Positions 7,099 through 15,712 of a stretch of DNA of 53,763 nt are shown piece after piece (positions within the stretch are counted from its first letter, which is position 1; each line of letters begins with the position of its first letter). This stretch comes from Deltaproteobacteria bacterium (GTDB taxonomy: Bacteria; Myxococcota_A; UBA796; UBA2385), in NCBI GenBank assembly GCA_018401435.1, contig JAGYJW010000046.1, positions 1 to 53,763 of the forward strand, in the 5' to 3' direction. The position numbers and the translations under genes were made by a program. Under the pieces are notes generated by a model, which did no database searches, was not told the DNA's origin, and saw only the letters and a list, made by a program, of their open reading frames with translations.

Positions 7099-8916
7099 AT
7101 GCAGATCCTCGTCCTCAATTGCGGAAGCTCCAGCATCAAGGCGGCGCTGGTGGACAGCCGGAGCGGTCGGCGCGCGGCCACCCTGCTGGTGGAGCGCCTG
7201 GGCGGTCCCGACGCCCTGGCCCGCCTGGGTGAGACCACGCTGCCGCTGCCGGGCATGGATGTGGCGGGGGCGCTCGCGGCCACCCTGCCCGCCCTCGCGG
7301 CGCTGGCCGAGGGCCTGGTGGGTGTGGGGCACCGGGTGGTGCATGGCGGGGCGCGCTTCTCGGCGCCCACCCTCATCGATGACGATGTGCTGGACGCAAT
7401 TGACGAGCTTTCGCGCCTCGCTCCCTTGCACAACCCGGCCAATGCGGCGGGCATCCGGGCGGCCCGTCTGGCCTTGCCCGATCTTCCCCATGTGGCGGTC
7501 TTTGACACGGCCTTTCACGCCACCCTGCCTCGGCGGGCCCAGGCCTATGCGCTGCCGGCCGACGTGGTGGAGGCCCACGGCATCCGCCGCTACGGCTTTC
7601 ACGGCACCAGCCACGCCTGGGCCAGCCGGCAGGTCGCAGAGGCCCTGGGGTCGGATGTCCGCGATCTGCGCATCATCACCTGCCACCTGGGCAATGGCGC
7701 CAGCGCCTGTGCCGTCGAGTATGGGCGCAGCGTCGAGACCAGCATGGGCATGACGCCGCTGGAGGGGCTGGTGATGGGCACCCGTACCGGCGACATCGAC
7801 CCGGGCGTCTTGCTGCTGCTGATGCGCGAAGGCGGCCTGGACGTGGACGGCTTGGACGACCTGCTCAACCGGCGCAGCGGCCTCGCGGGCCTGTCGGGGG
7901 TGGGCAACGATCTGCGGGATATCGAGGCCCGGGCGGCCGAGGGCGACGAGGCCTGCCGCCTCGCCTTGCAGGTCTTCACCCATCGCCTGCGCAAGCAGGT
8001 GGGGGCCTATGCGGCCGCCATGGGCGGTGTAGACGCCATCGCCTTCACGGGTGGAATCGGTGAGAACAGCGCGCTGGTGCGAAATCGCACCTTGCAGCGC
8101 ATGGGCTTTCTGGGCGCGCGCCTGGACGAGGACCGCAACCGGGACGCCCGCGTCAGCCCCGAGTCTCCCGTGGCCCGCATCGACAGCGAGACCAGCCGCG
8201 TGAAGCTGCTGGTGGTGGCCTGTGACGAGCAGCGCGAGATCGCCCGGCAGGTGATGGCCGTGGCGGGCGAGCGGGACCAGGTGCGCCAGGATCGCAGCAT
8301 CCCCATCGCGGTGAGCGCCCGGCACATCCACCTCACCCGCGACGCGGTGGACCGGCTCTTCGGGCCGGGGCATGCGCTCACGCCCATTCGGCCCCTGTCC
8401 CAGCCGGGCCAATTCGCCTGCGCCGAGCAGCTCACCATCGTGGGCCCCAAGCGCGCCATCGAGCATGTGCGGGTGCTGGGCCCCGAACGCCCGGCCTGCC
8501 AGGTCGAGATCTCGCGCACCGACGAGTTCTTCTTGGGGCTGGACGCGCCGGTGCGGGACAGCGGCGACGTCAAGAATAGCGCCGCGTGCACCCTGGTGGG
8601 CCCAGCCGGGCGCATCAGCCTGACCGAAGGCGTGATCTGCGCCCGGCGCCACATCCACATGACGCCCGAAGACGGGGAGCACTTCGGGGTCAAGGACCGC
8701 GACGTGGTTGAGGTCAGCGTGCACAGCGAGGGGCGAAAGCTGGTCTTTGGCGACGTGTTGATTCGTGTCTCGGCCAACTACCGCCTGGAGATGCACCTGG
8801 ACACCGATGAGGCCAACGCCGCCGAGATCAAGCCGGGCCAGACCGCCGCCCTGGCGGACACCCAGGCCACGGCGCGCCTGCTTCGGCGCAACGTTGGCTT
8901 TGATGGCGCCAAATAG
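7099..8916 (+). CDS. Fused acetate kinase and PduL-type phosphotransacylase
   Basis: One frame of 605 residues encodes two enzymes of the same pathway. Residues 1-390 are an acetate/propionate kinase: VLNCGSSSIKAAL at the start (Asn7), GFHGTSHAWAS, CHLGNGASAC, the GTRTGDIDPG segment and AFTGGIGENSA. After a short linker (AGERDQVRQDRS), residues 401-605 are a PduL phosphate acyltransferase with its zinc-binding His pairs: SARHIHL, RRHIHM, and the late His of MHLDTDEANAA. Together they would interconvert acetyl-CoA and acetate plus ATP through acetyl phosphate, or do the same with propionyl-CoA, without a classical Pta. The ATG at 7099 begins the conserved kinase strand directly; longer in-frame extension is junk. 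No microcompartment shell genes are nearby, so this PduL is likely cytosolic. I saw no stop or frameshift between the halves. Confidence 0.93.
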   Translation: MQILVLNCGSSSIKAALVDSRSGRRAATLLVERLGGPDALARLGETTLPLPGMDVAGALAATLPALAALAEGLVGVGHRVVHGGARFSAPTLIDDDVLDAIDELSRLAPLHNPANAAGIRAARLALPDLPHVAVFDTAFHATLPRRAQAYALPADVVEAHGIRRYGFHGTSHAWASRQVAEALGSDVRDLRIITCHLGNGASACAVEYGRSVETSMGMTPLEGLVMGTRTGDIDPGVLLLLMREGGLDVDGLDDLLNRRSGLAGLSGVGNDLRDIEARAAEGDEACRLALQVFTHRLRKQVGAYAAAMGGVDAIAFTGGIGENSALVRNRTLQRMGFLGARLDEDRNRDARVSPESPVARIDSETSRVKLLVVACDEQREIARQVMAVAGERDQVRQDRSIPIAVSARHIHLTRDAVDRLFGPGHALTPIRPLSQPGQFACAEQLTIVGPKRAIEHVRVLGPERPACQVEISRTDEFFLGLDAPVRDSGDVKNSAACTLVGPAGRISLTEGVICARRHIHMTPEDGEHFGVKDRDVVEVSVHSEGRKLVFGDVLIRVSANYRLEMHLDTDEANAAEIKPGQTAALADTQATARLLRRNVGFDGAK

Positions 8917-8928
8917 CGAGGGCCAAAT

Positions 8929-9540
8929 CTAAAGGTCCGCGCTGTGGGCAACGCGCACGCCCCGGCGTTGCAGGTCTTCGACGGTCCGCGCGCCGTCGCC
9001 GGGGCTGCGGCCCACCGCCCGGGTGCCGTCCAAGACCACGGTGCAAGCGAAGCCGGCCGCGACCGCGTCCAGGGCGGTGGCCTTGACGCAATAGTCCAAG
9101 GCCAACCCGCAGATCCAGAGCTGCTGAACACCCTGGGCCAGCAGCCAGGCCTGCAGCCCGGTCTGGCGGCGCCGTCCATTGTCCCAGAAGCCCGAGTAGC
9201 TGTCCACGGTCGGGTCCTCTCCCTTGGTGAAGAGACGGTCGATGCGCGCGCTGTGCAAGCCGGGTGCGAGGGCGGCGCCACCGGTCCACTGCACGCAGTG
9301 GTCGGGCCACAGGATCTGCGCCAGGCCATTGAGTTCGATGGGGTCGCCCGGGCTCTTGCCCTTGTGTTGGCTCGCGAAGCTCTGGTGGTCGGCGGGATGC
9401 CAGTCGAGCGTGGCCACGACGTGGTCGGCCCGCTGCATCAAGGCGTTGGCGACGGGTACCACCGCCTCCCCTTCGGCCACCGCCAGGCGACCGCCCGGCA
9501 GGAAGTCGTTCTGAATGTCAACCAGGATGAGGGTGGGCAT
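8929..9540 (-). CDS. pncA: Nicotinamidase
   Basis: The 203-residue protein is a full-length isochorismatase-fold nicotinamidase, which converts nicotinamide to nicotinate. The catalytic triad is visible as Asp8 (LVDIQNDF), Lys106 (FTKGEDP) and Cys151 (ALDYCVKATALDA). Metal ligands are Asp46 and His48 in TLDWHPADH and His81 in WPDHCVQ. It is the last gene of the minus-strand NAD operon, 22 bp after nrtR. Its product feeds the phosphoribosyltransferase encoded by the first gene of the operon. Confidence 0.95.
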   Translation of the reverse strand: MPTLILVDIQNDFLPGGRLAVAEGEAVVPVANALMQRADHVVATLDWHPADHQSFASQHKGKSPGDPIELNGLAQILWPDHCVQWTGGAALAPGLHSARIDRLFTKGEDPTVDSYSGFWDNGRRRQTGLQAWLLAQGVQQLWICGLALDYCVKATALDAVAAGFACTVVLDGTRAVGRSPGDGARTVEDLQRRGVRVAHSADL

Positions 9541-9562
9541 GGCGACTCCATTCTTGCGGAGA

Positions 9563-10270
9563 TCAAATCTCGAAGAGGAAGCCCTCCCGCTCTACCGCGG
9601 CGTAGCGCTCGCGATCGAAGCGGTAGAGCTGGGGGGCCCGGTGGGGCGTGCCGGTCAGGCGCTCGCCCGTGTCGATGATCAGGCCGGTGGCGAGCACCTT
9701 TCGACGGAAATTGCGCTTGTCCAGGGGCCGCTCCAGGATGACCTCGTAGAGGCGCTGCATCCAGGTCAAGGTGAAGCGGTCGGGCAGCAGGTCGAAGCCG
9801 ATGGGCCGATAGCGCAGCTTGCCGCGCAGCCGCTCCGTCGCGACGTCGAGGATCAGCCGGTGATCGAAGGCCAGGGGCCCCACCTCGGCCAGGGGCACCC
9901 ACAGCGCCCGCCGGGCGTCGGTGTCGGCCACCAGGCGGTGGTCGCTGGGTTTGACCAGGGCCATCCAGGCGACGGTGACCACCCGCCCGCGGGGGTCGCG
10001 GTCCGGCGCGCCGAAGCTGTAGAGTTGTTCGAGGTAGGTGTCGTGCAGACCCGTCTCTTCGCGCAGCTCGCGGCGGGCGGCGGCCTCCAGGTCCTCGGTG
10101 GGGCGCACGAAGCCGCCGGGCAGGGCCAGCCGGCCCTCAAAGGGGGAGAGATCCCGCTCGATCAGCAGCACGCTCAGTCGGTCGTCGGTGGGCGCCTCAC
10201 CGAAGACGGAGAGCTGCACACCAAAGACGACGCAGTCCACCGTGACGGCGGTGGGCGGTCCTTCAAGCAT
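9563..10270 (-). CDS. nrtR: NrtR-type Nudix-related transcriptional regulator of NAD metabolism
   Basis: The 235-residue protein starts at the ATG whose first base is 10270, overlapping the end of nadE by 8 bp. Residues 53-75 form a complete Nudix box (G-x5-E-x7-REL-x-EE-x-GL), so the ADP-ribose pyrophosphatase fold has kept its catalytic glutamates. The C-terminal half (RFTLTWMQRLYEVILERPLD ... NFRRKVLATGLI) matches the winged-helix domain of NrtR, a regulator that releases DNA when it binds ADP-ribose or related compounds. Its place inside a pncB-nadE-pncA operon supports the regulator role, as does the palindrome found at the operon promoter (13725-13749). A plain ADP-ribose hydrolase is the alternative, and both activities may coexist. 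Confidence 0.85.
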   Translation of the reverse strand: MLEGPPTAVTVDCVVFGVQLSVFGEAPTDDRLSVLLIERDLSPFEGRLALPGGFVRPTEDLEAAARRELREETGLHDTYLEQLYSFGAPDRDPRGRVVTVAWMALVKPSDHRLVADTDARRALWVPLAEVGPLAFDHRLILDVATERLRGKLRYRPIGFDLLPDRFTLTWMQRLYEVILERPLDKRNFRRKVLATGLIIDTGERLTGTPHRAPQLYRFDRERYAAVEREGFLFEI

Positions 10271-12269
10271 CTGTTGGCCCCGCCTCGGCCTGTGCCGCGG
10301 CCAGCTCGGCCAGCTCTGCCCCAAAGCCCCCCGACAGGATGGGGAAGCGGCACCAGGTCTTGGGGTCGAGGTTCTCGTCGTCCACATGGAAGCTGGGGGC
10401 GTAGCGCTCGCGCTTCCATTGGTTGCGCGTCCAGAGCTGGAAGAAGCGGGTGATATGGGCCGTGAGCACGGCCTGGGAGAGGTCGGGGAAGGCCGGTCCG
10501 ATGACCTCCAGCACCTCGGCGGGTTCGAGCTTGTCGCGGATGGCGGCCCGCTCGATCGCGTCCAGGACGGGGTAGGGCATCAGGTCGGCCTCGTCGGTCT
10601 GGCCCTCTTGGGCGGGCCGCAGTTCGGCGGTGGGCTGTTGGGCGTTGATCGCGGCCAGGGTGGGGATGGGTCCAATGCCCTCGGGGCCCACGGTCTCCAT
10701 CCAATGCAACCAGCGGCGCAGAAAGGCCTTGTCGATGCCCGCGATGGGCGCGATGCCCCCCGACGTGTCGCCATCCATGGTCGCGTAGCCGACGGCGGCC
10801 TCGCTTCGGTTGGATGTGGACAGCAGCAGCTTGCCTTCGAGGTTGGCCAACATCCACACCCCCGGCGAGCGCGCCCGGGCCTGGATATTCTGCAAGGAGA
10901 TGTCGTCGGTCTCCCAGGACAGCGGGCGACCCAGATCGGCCTGCAGGACCTGCCGGTAGCCTTCGACCAGGGCCTCGATCTCCCACTCGCGGTGTGCGGC
11001 ATTCGCGGCCTTGGCCACGGTTTGCGCGGCGGCCCGCGTGACGGGCCCGCTGTGGGCGGTGGCCTGGTAGACGGTGCTGAGCAGGTGCCGGGTGAGGGTG
11101 GGCAGGTCGCTGCAGGCGGCCAGGCCCGGAATATAGGATAGACGCCGCTTCAGGCCATCCAATCCAAGCTCCTTCTCCGCCATGCGCAGGCTCAATCCGC
11201 AGAGCAGGGTGACGGCGGCCGAGTCGGCGCCGCCCGACAGGCTCACCACCCAGCCGCGGCTCCAGCTCTTGCGCAGGTAGTCGAGCAAGGCCAGGGCCAG
11301 GGTGCGGGTGAAGGTCTCTTCGCGCAGGTGGGGCCCGCTCTCCCAGGCCGGCAGGCTGGCCGGCGGCAGGCTGGGGCCGGCCTCGGGCCAGCGCAGGTCG
11401 GCGCGCAGGGTCTCTCCTGGGGCCTCGGCCGGGGAGGCTCGAAAGCTGGGGGTCCGCGCGCGCTGCAGCCGCAGGTGGTCGATGTCGACGACCGCGTGGG
11501 TGAGGGTGTGGTCGCCAAAGCCCAGGCGCGAGGACGCGGCGAGCATCTGGCCCGCGGCCGCGACCATGCAGTCGCCGTCATAGACGATGCGGCCGGCTTC
11601 GTTTCCGAGCAGGTTGGCGAAGACATAGGCCGACGAGAAGGCCCGGCTGCCTTCCAAGACAAAGCGCTCGCGGATGGCCCGCTTGCCGAAGGCGAAGTGG
11701 CTGGCGCTGGGGTTGAGCACCACGTCCACGCCCCGCGCGGCCAGCTCGGCGCCGGGGCGGCGGGCCACCCAGGCCTCCTCGCAGATCTCGAAGCCCACCC
11801 GCACGCCGGACAGCTCGAAGATATAGTCCCCGACGGGAATCTCAAGGCCATCCACCCGGTGCACCGTGCGGGTGCCATCGGGCCAGGGGCGGAACCAGCG
11901 GGGCTCGTAGTGCACGCCGTCCCCGGCCAGGAAGCGCTTGTTGACCAGGCCCAGCAGCCGCCCATCCGACACCATGGCGGTGGCGTTGTAGAGCAGCCCT
12001 CGCACCATCAGCGGCAGGCCCAGGCTGACGGCGAGGCCCCGGGTGTCGGGCAGCAAGGCCATCAGCGACCCCCAGGCCCGCCGTTGCACCGCCGGGCTGA
12101 AGAAGGCGTCTTCGCAGCCATAGCCGGTGATGCAGAGCTCGGGCAGGCAGAGCAGGCCCACGCCGGCCTCTCGGGCCTCCACCAGGGCCAGGCGGATGCG
12201 TTGGGCGTTGCCCGCCCAGTCCAGGGGGGTCTGGTTGAGGGCGGCCGCCCCCACGCGAATGCGCCTCAT
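10263..12269 (-). CDS. nadE: Glutamine-dependent NAD+ synthetase
   Basis: The 668-residue protein has the usual two parts. Residues 1-290 are a nitrilase-like glutaminase with the Glu44-Lys111-Cys163 triad (CLPELCITGY, NKRFLAGDG, FEICEEAW). Residues 320-668 are the ATP-pyrophosphatase synthetase domain with the P-loop SLSGGADSAA at 343-352. It amidates nicotinate adenine dinucleotide to NAD+, using ammonia channelled from glutamine. The ATG overlaps the pncB stop (ATGA at 12266-12269) and its 3' end overlaps nrtR, so translation is probably coupled. It completes the salvage route with PncA and PncB; the adenylyltransferase NadD must be elsewhere. Confidence 0.97.
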   Translation of the reverse strand: MRRIRVGAAALNQTPLDWAGNAQRIRLALVEAREAGVGLLCLPELCITGYGCEDAFFSPAVQRRAWGSLMALLPDTRGLAVSLGLPLMVRGLLYNATAMVSDGRLLGLVNKRFLAGDGVHYEPRWFRPWPDGTRTVHRVDGLEIPVGDYIFELSGVRVGFEICEEAWVARRPGAELAARGVDVVLNPSASHFAFGKRAIRERFVLEGSRAFSSAYVFANLLGNEAGRIVYDGDCMVAAAGQMLAASSRLGFGDHTLTHAVVDIDHLRLQRARTPSFRASPAEAPGETLRADLRWPEAGPSLPPASLPAWESGPHLREETFTRTLALALLDYLRKSWSRGWVVSLSGGADSAAVTLLCGLSLRMAEKELGLDGLKRRLSYIPGLAACSDLPTLTRHLLSTVYQATAHSGPVTRAAAQTVAKAANAAHREWEIEALVEGYRQVLQADLGRPLSWETDDISLQNIQARARSPGVWMLANLEGKLLLSTSNRSEAAVGYATMDGDTSGGIAPIAGIDKAFLRRWLHWMETVGPEGIGPIPTLAAINAQQPTAELRPAQEGQTDEADLMPYPVLDAIERAAIRDKLEPAEVLEVIGPAFPDLSQAVLTAHITRFFQLWTRNQWKRERYAPSFHVDDENLDPKTWCRFPILSGGFGAELAELAAAQAEAGPTDA

Positions 12270-13711
12270 GACGGGGTGTCCTGGCTGCGGGCCAACAGGC
12301 GCTGGCGTGCGGCCTGCAGGGCGGGGTCGATGTGCACCGGGTAGCTGGTGCTGCCCACCAGGCTGCGGTGTTCGGCCGGCAGGCGGTCCAGGGCGTCCCC
12401 ACAGCGGGCGCGGGCCGTGGGCAGATCGCTGGTGGGGCGAACCTGCACCCCCTGGCGCAGCACCGGTTCGAGAAGCTCGTGGGCGAGCGCGTCCTGGGGC
12501 AGTCCCGGAGGGATCGCCGTGGGGGCCTGCGTCTCGTCATAGAGCAGGTCGCCCAGCAGGGCGCCGGTGTTGGCGTCCCGGTATCGGCGCACCGCCAGCA
12601 GGCCCGGGTAGCTGACCTTGACGGGGCTGTCGGAGCGCTTGAGCCGGGGGGACCAGCGCCCTTCGGCATCCCGGATGGCGCTGAGCTTGTAGACGCCACC
12701 CAGGGCGGGCTGGTCGTGGCCTGTCACCAGGCGGGTGCCCACCCCCCACACGCCGACGGGGGCGCCCCGGGCGCGCAGCTCGGCGATGCGGTGCTCGTCC
12801 AGGTCGTTGCTCCCCACGACCACAGCATCTGGAAAGCCGCCTTCATCCAGTATTGTTCGCGCTTGTTCGGCCAGCTCGCCCATATCCCCCGAGTCCAGCC
12901 GGATGCCCACCAGCTCGTGGCCCCGGGCCCGCAGCTTGTGTGCGGCCGCGACCGCGCGGTGCACGCCCTGCACCGTGTCGTAGGTGTCCACCAGAAAGAC
13001 GCAGTTGTTGGGCATGGCCTCGGCGTAGCGCTGAAAGGCGTCCAGCTCGTCGTCGAAGACCATCACCCAGGAGTGGGCGTGGGTGCCCCGCACGGGGATG
13101 CCGTGCAGGCGCCCGGCCAGCAGGTTGCTGGTACCCGAGACGCCGCCGACCCAGGCCGCCCGGCTGGCGGACAAGGCGCCGTCGATGCCCTGGGCGCGGC
13201 GCAGACCGAACTCGATGACCGGCCCAGCTGCGGCGCTCACGATGCGGGCGGCCTTGGTGGCGATGAGGGTCTGGAAGTTGATGATGTTGAGCAGCGGTGT
13301 CTCGACGATCTGGGCCATGGCCAGCGGGCCCACCACCCGCATCAGGGGCTCGTGGGGAAAGACCAGGCTGCCTTCGGGGACGGCGTCCACATCGCAGGTG
13401 AAGCGCTGCTGGCCCAGCCAGGTCAAGAAGGCGGGCTGGAAGAGCGGCCGGTCGTCGTTGCCGCAGAGGGTGGCCAGGTAGGCCAGGTCCTCATCCCCGA
13501 AATGCAGGGACTTGAGCAGGTCCACCGCGTCGGCCAGCCCGCAGGCCACGGCATAGGCCCCGCGAAAGGGGCAGCGACGAAAGCTTAGGTAGAAACATGC
13601 TTCTCGATCGGCGATGCCCTCACGCCAATAGCCCTGCGCCATGGTCAGCTGGTAGAGGTCGGTCAGCAGCGACAGGTTCTGGCGGTACAGCGTGCTGGGG
13701 CGGGACTCCAT
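12266..13711 (-). CDS. pncB: Nicotinate phosphoribosyltransferase
   Basis: The 481-residue protein makes nicotinate mononucleotide from nicotinate and PRPP. Family segments are easy to see: SLLTDLYQLTMAQGYW at the N-terminus, FYLSFRRCPFRGAYAVACG, the active-site region QGIDGALSASRAAWVGGVSG, and GIPVRGTHAHSWVMVF. I chose the ATG at 13711 because a strong ribosome binding site (GGAGGTG) lies just upstream and the sigma-70 promoter at 13731-13759 would overlap any longer version. It is the first gene of the pncB-nadE-nrtR-pncA operon. Confidence 0.96.
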   Translation of the reverse strand: MESRPSTLYRQNLSLLTDLYQLTMAQGYWREGIADREACFYLSFRRCPFRGAYAVACGLADAVDLLKSLHFGDEDLAYLATLCGNDDRPLFQPAFLTWLGQQRFTCDVDAVPEGSLVFPHEPLMRVVGPLAMAQIVETPLLNIINFQTLIATKAARIVSAAAGPVIEFGLRRAQGIDGALSASRAAWVGGVSGTSNLLAGRLHGIPVRGTHAHSWVMVFDDELDAFQRYAEAMPNNCVFLVDTYDTVQGVHRAVAAAHKLRARGHELVGIRLDSGDMGELAEQARTILDEGGFPDAVVVGSNDLDEHRIAELRARGAPVGVWGVGTRLVTGHDQPALGGVYKLSAIRDAEGRWSPRLKRSDSPVKVSYPGLLAVRRYRDANTGALLGDLLYDETQAPTAIPPGLPQDALAHELLEPVLRQGVQVRPTSDLPTARARCGDALDRLPAEHRSLVGSTSYPVHIDPALQAARQRLLARSQDTPS

Positions 13712-13724
13712 GGGCACCTCCGAT

Positions 13725-13759
13725 ACTTGGTGTATATTCGACACTAAGTCCGACGTCAA
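13725..13759 (-). promoter_or_regulatory. pncB operon promoter with overlapping NrtR-like operator
   Basis: Read on the minus strand, TTGACG (13754-13759) and TATACA (13731-13736) are separated by exactly 17 bp, a strong sigma-70 promoter. On the plus strand ACTTGGTGT (13725-13733) and ACACTAAGT (13741-13749) form a 9-bp inverted repeat with one mismatch and a 7-bp AT-rich centre, covering the -10 box and spacer. NrtR sites in other bacteria have GTGT...ACAC half-sites of this kind. The operon encodes an NrtR, so repression at this site is the simplest model. The leader before the pncB start is very short, about 10-15 bases. Confidence 0.75.
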
Positions 13760-13804
13760 GAGGAGCCCGCAGATGGTTGCCGGGGATGCCCCACCCGATC
13801 TCGC

Positions 13805-15643
13805 TCAGCGGATGTAGACGGACATCCGGTTCTGCCCGCTGCCGGCGGTGCCGGTGTTCAGCCCCAGGGTGCCCGCGAAGCCGAGGCCCGCACCCTCATC
13901 CAGCTCGGTGCCCGCCGTGCAGCTCGCGCAGGGATTCTGGGGCCCCAGGGCCGATCCAGAGGGGTCGTCGAAGGGGCAGCCATTGTTGTTGCCCAGGCTC
14001 CAGACCGGCCCATAGGTGGCGTGGTTGTAGCTGACACTCAGATCCAGGCAGTAGGCCAGGCCCGACTCGTGATCTCCCAGGTTGAAATAGAGATCTGTGT
14101 CACACATATTGCCGCCCAGGGTGAGGCTGCCCCCGGTGAGCGGCGCCCCGTTTCCGGCCATGCTGGCGTCACAGAGGGGGGCGGGAATGGCGTCGATATA
14201 GCTGCCCAGATCCTGCGTCCCGTCGCCGACGCCCTCGTATTCGGCGGTCACCCCGGAGGGGCTGTGAACGAAGAGCAGGTCGAAGAAGAGCAGGTCGTGG
14301 TGGGCGGGTGACTTCAGGTCCTGGTCCCGGGCCGACAAGCTGCCGAAGAGGGTCGGGTCGGCGCCCAACAGGTCGCGGTCCTGCCAGGTCCAGCTGTCCT
14401 GTCCGTCGTTGCTCACCACATAGGCCAGGGTCCAGCCGCCGCCTTCGGTGCTCTGGTCGCACCAGACCTCGTAGGCGCTGCCGCTGGCATTGGGATCGAC
14501 CCAGTAGCGGCCGTCCACCGCGCTGCCAAAGGACAGCACGTCGATGCAGTCCTCGGCCGGGCAGGCCTGGGCCGATCCGTCCATGGGGTCGCCTGCGCCG
14601 TCGCAGTCATTGTCTTGGCCGTCGCAGATCTCTGCGGCCGAGGGGTGCACCGCGCTGGTGCTGTCGTCGCAGTCGGTGGCGTCGCGCACCGTGGCAGCGG
14701 GCGCATCACAGGCCTGCACCGGGCTGGCGGCGTCGCCATAGCCATCGCCGTCGGTGTCGCGGTACCAGGTGCCGCCGCTCGACCGATCCCAGCTCGGATC
14801 ATCATTGTCCACCAGCCCGTCGCAGTCGTTGTCAATGGAGTCGCAGACTTCATTCCCGTCGGGGTTGATGTCAAAGTCCGCGTCGTCGCAGTCGGTGGCA
14901 TCGGTCACGGAATTGGCGGGCTGGGTGCAGGCGCTCAGGGGGCTGTCGGGGTCGCCGTGGCCGTCGCCATCGGCGTCCAGAAACCAGGTGCCGCGGCCCG
15001 CCGCGTCGGGGCCGTCCGTGCTGCCATCGCAGTCATTGTCGATGCCGTCGCAGATCTCGAGGGCGTCGGGGTTGACGGGGGCCGCGCTGTCGTCGCAGTC
15101 GCCGTCGTTGTCGGCGGTGCCCGGGGGCTGGCGGCAGGCCACGACCTCGGTGCCGGGATCCCCAAATCCGTCGTTGTCGGCATCGGTCCACCAGCTGCTC
15201 AGCAGGCCCTCGTCCAGCTCGCCATCGCAGTCGTTGTCGATGCCGTCGCAAATCTCGACATTGCCCGGATAGCGCTCGGGCTCTGCGTCGTCGCAGTCGT
15301 TGCCATTGGGCACTGCGCCGGTCTCGCCTTCACAGCCCGCATAGGCGCTGTCGGGGTCGCCAAAGCCGTCGCGATCGGCGTCGGCATACCAGGTGAGCTC
15401 GACCCCCTCGTCCACCTCCCCATTGCAGTTGTTGTCGATGCCGTCGCAGCGCTCGATCGCGTCGGGGCGCACGGAGGCGTCGGCGTCGTCGCAGTCTTCA
15501 TCGGCGCCAAAGCCGTCACCATCCAGGTCCTCGACCTGGATGGCGCCGCTGTCGACGGCGGCATCGCTTGCCCCACCCTTGTCTCCGGTGCGGCAGGCGA
15601 TGACCCCGAGGCCGAGGCCGAGCAGGAGGGAGCGGCGGTACAT
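13805..15643 (-). CDS. MopE-like lipoprotein with metal-binding-type repeats and fibrinogen-like C-terminal domain
   Basis: The 612-residue protein begins with a lipoprotein signal (LLLGLGLGVIACRTG). Residues 35-350 hold five repeats of about 60 residues, each with an Asp-rich strand (DADGDGFGDP type), a DCDD motif and a CDGIDNDCDG-type turn followed by a Glu/Asp. These are the putative metal-binding repeats (MopE, TIGR/Pfam family of Myxococcota surface proteins), with regular Asp spacing suggesting calcium loops. The last 240 residues start CIDVLSFGSAVDGRYWVDP and contain YEVWCDQSTEGGGWTLAYVV, the pattern of a fibrinogen-like C-terminal globe, ending with paired cysteines. The protein should be lipid-anchored and exposed outside. 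It could bind glycans or other surface ligands through the globe; this is inference. Confidence 0.85.
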   Translation of the reverse strand: MYRRSLLLGLGLGVIACRTGDKGGASDAAVDSGAIQVEDLDGDGFGADEDCDDADASVRPDAIERCDGIDNNCNGEVDEGVELTWYADADRDGFGDPDSAYAGCEGETGAVPNGNDCDDAEPERYPGNVEICDGIDNDCDGELDEGLLSSWWTDADNDGFGDPGTEVVACRQPPGTADNDGDCDDSAAPVNPDALEICDGIDNDCDGSTDGPDAAGRGTWFLDADGDGHGDPDSPLSACTQPANSVTDATDCDDADFDINPDGNEVCDSIDNDCDGLVDNDDPSWDRSSGGTWYRDTDGDGYGDAASPVQACDAPAATVRDATDCDDSTSAVHPSAAEICDGQDNDCDGAGDPMDGSAQACPAEDCIDVLSFGSAVDGRYWVDPNASGSAYEVWCDQSTEGGGWTLAYVVSNDGQDSWTWQDRDLLGADPTLFGSLSARDQDLKSPAHHDLLFFDLLFVHSPSGVTAEYEGVGDGTQDLGSYIDAIPAPLCDASMAGNGAPLTGGSLTLGGNMCDTDLYFNLGDHESGLAYCLDLSVSYNHATYGPVWSLGNNNGCPFDDPSGSALGPQNPCASCTAGTELDEGAGLGFAGTLGLNTGTAGSGQNRMSVYIR

Positions 15644-15712
15644 GGGGACTCCATTGGCAGAGGACCCAGCCTACCCCAGGCCCTGCCCGCCTTGGCCCCT
15701 GCCCTCCCCCTC

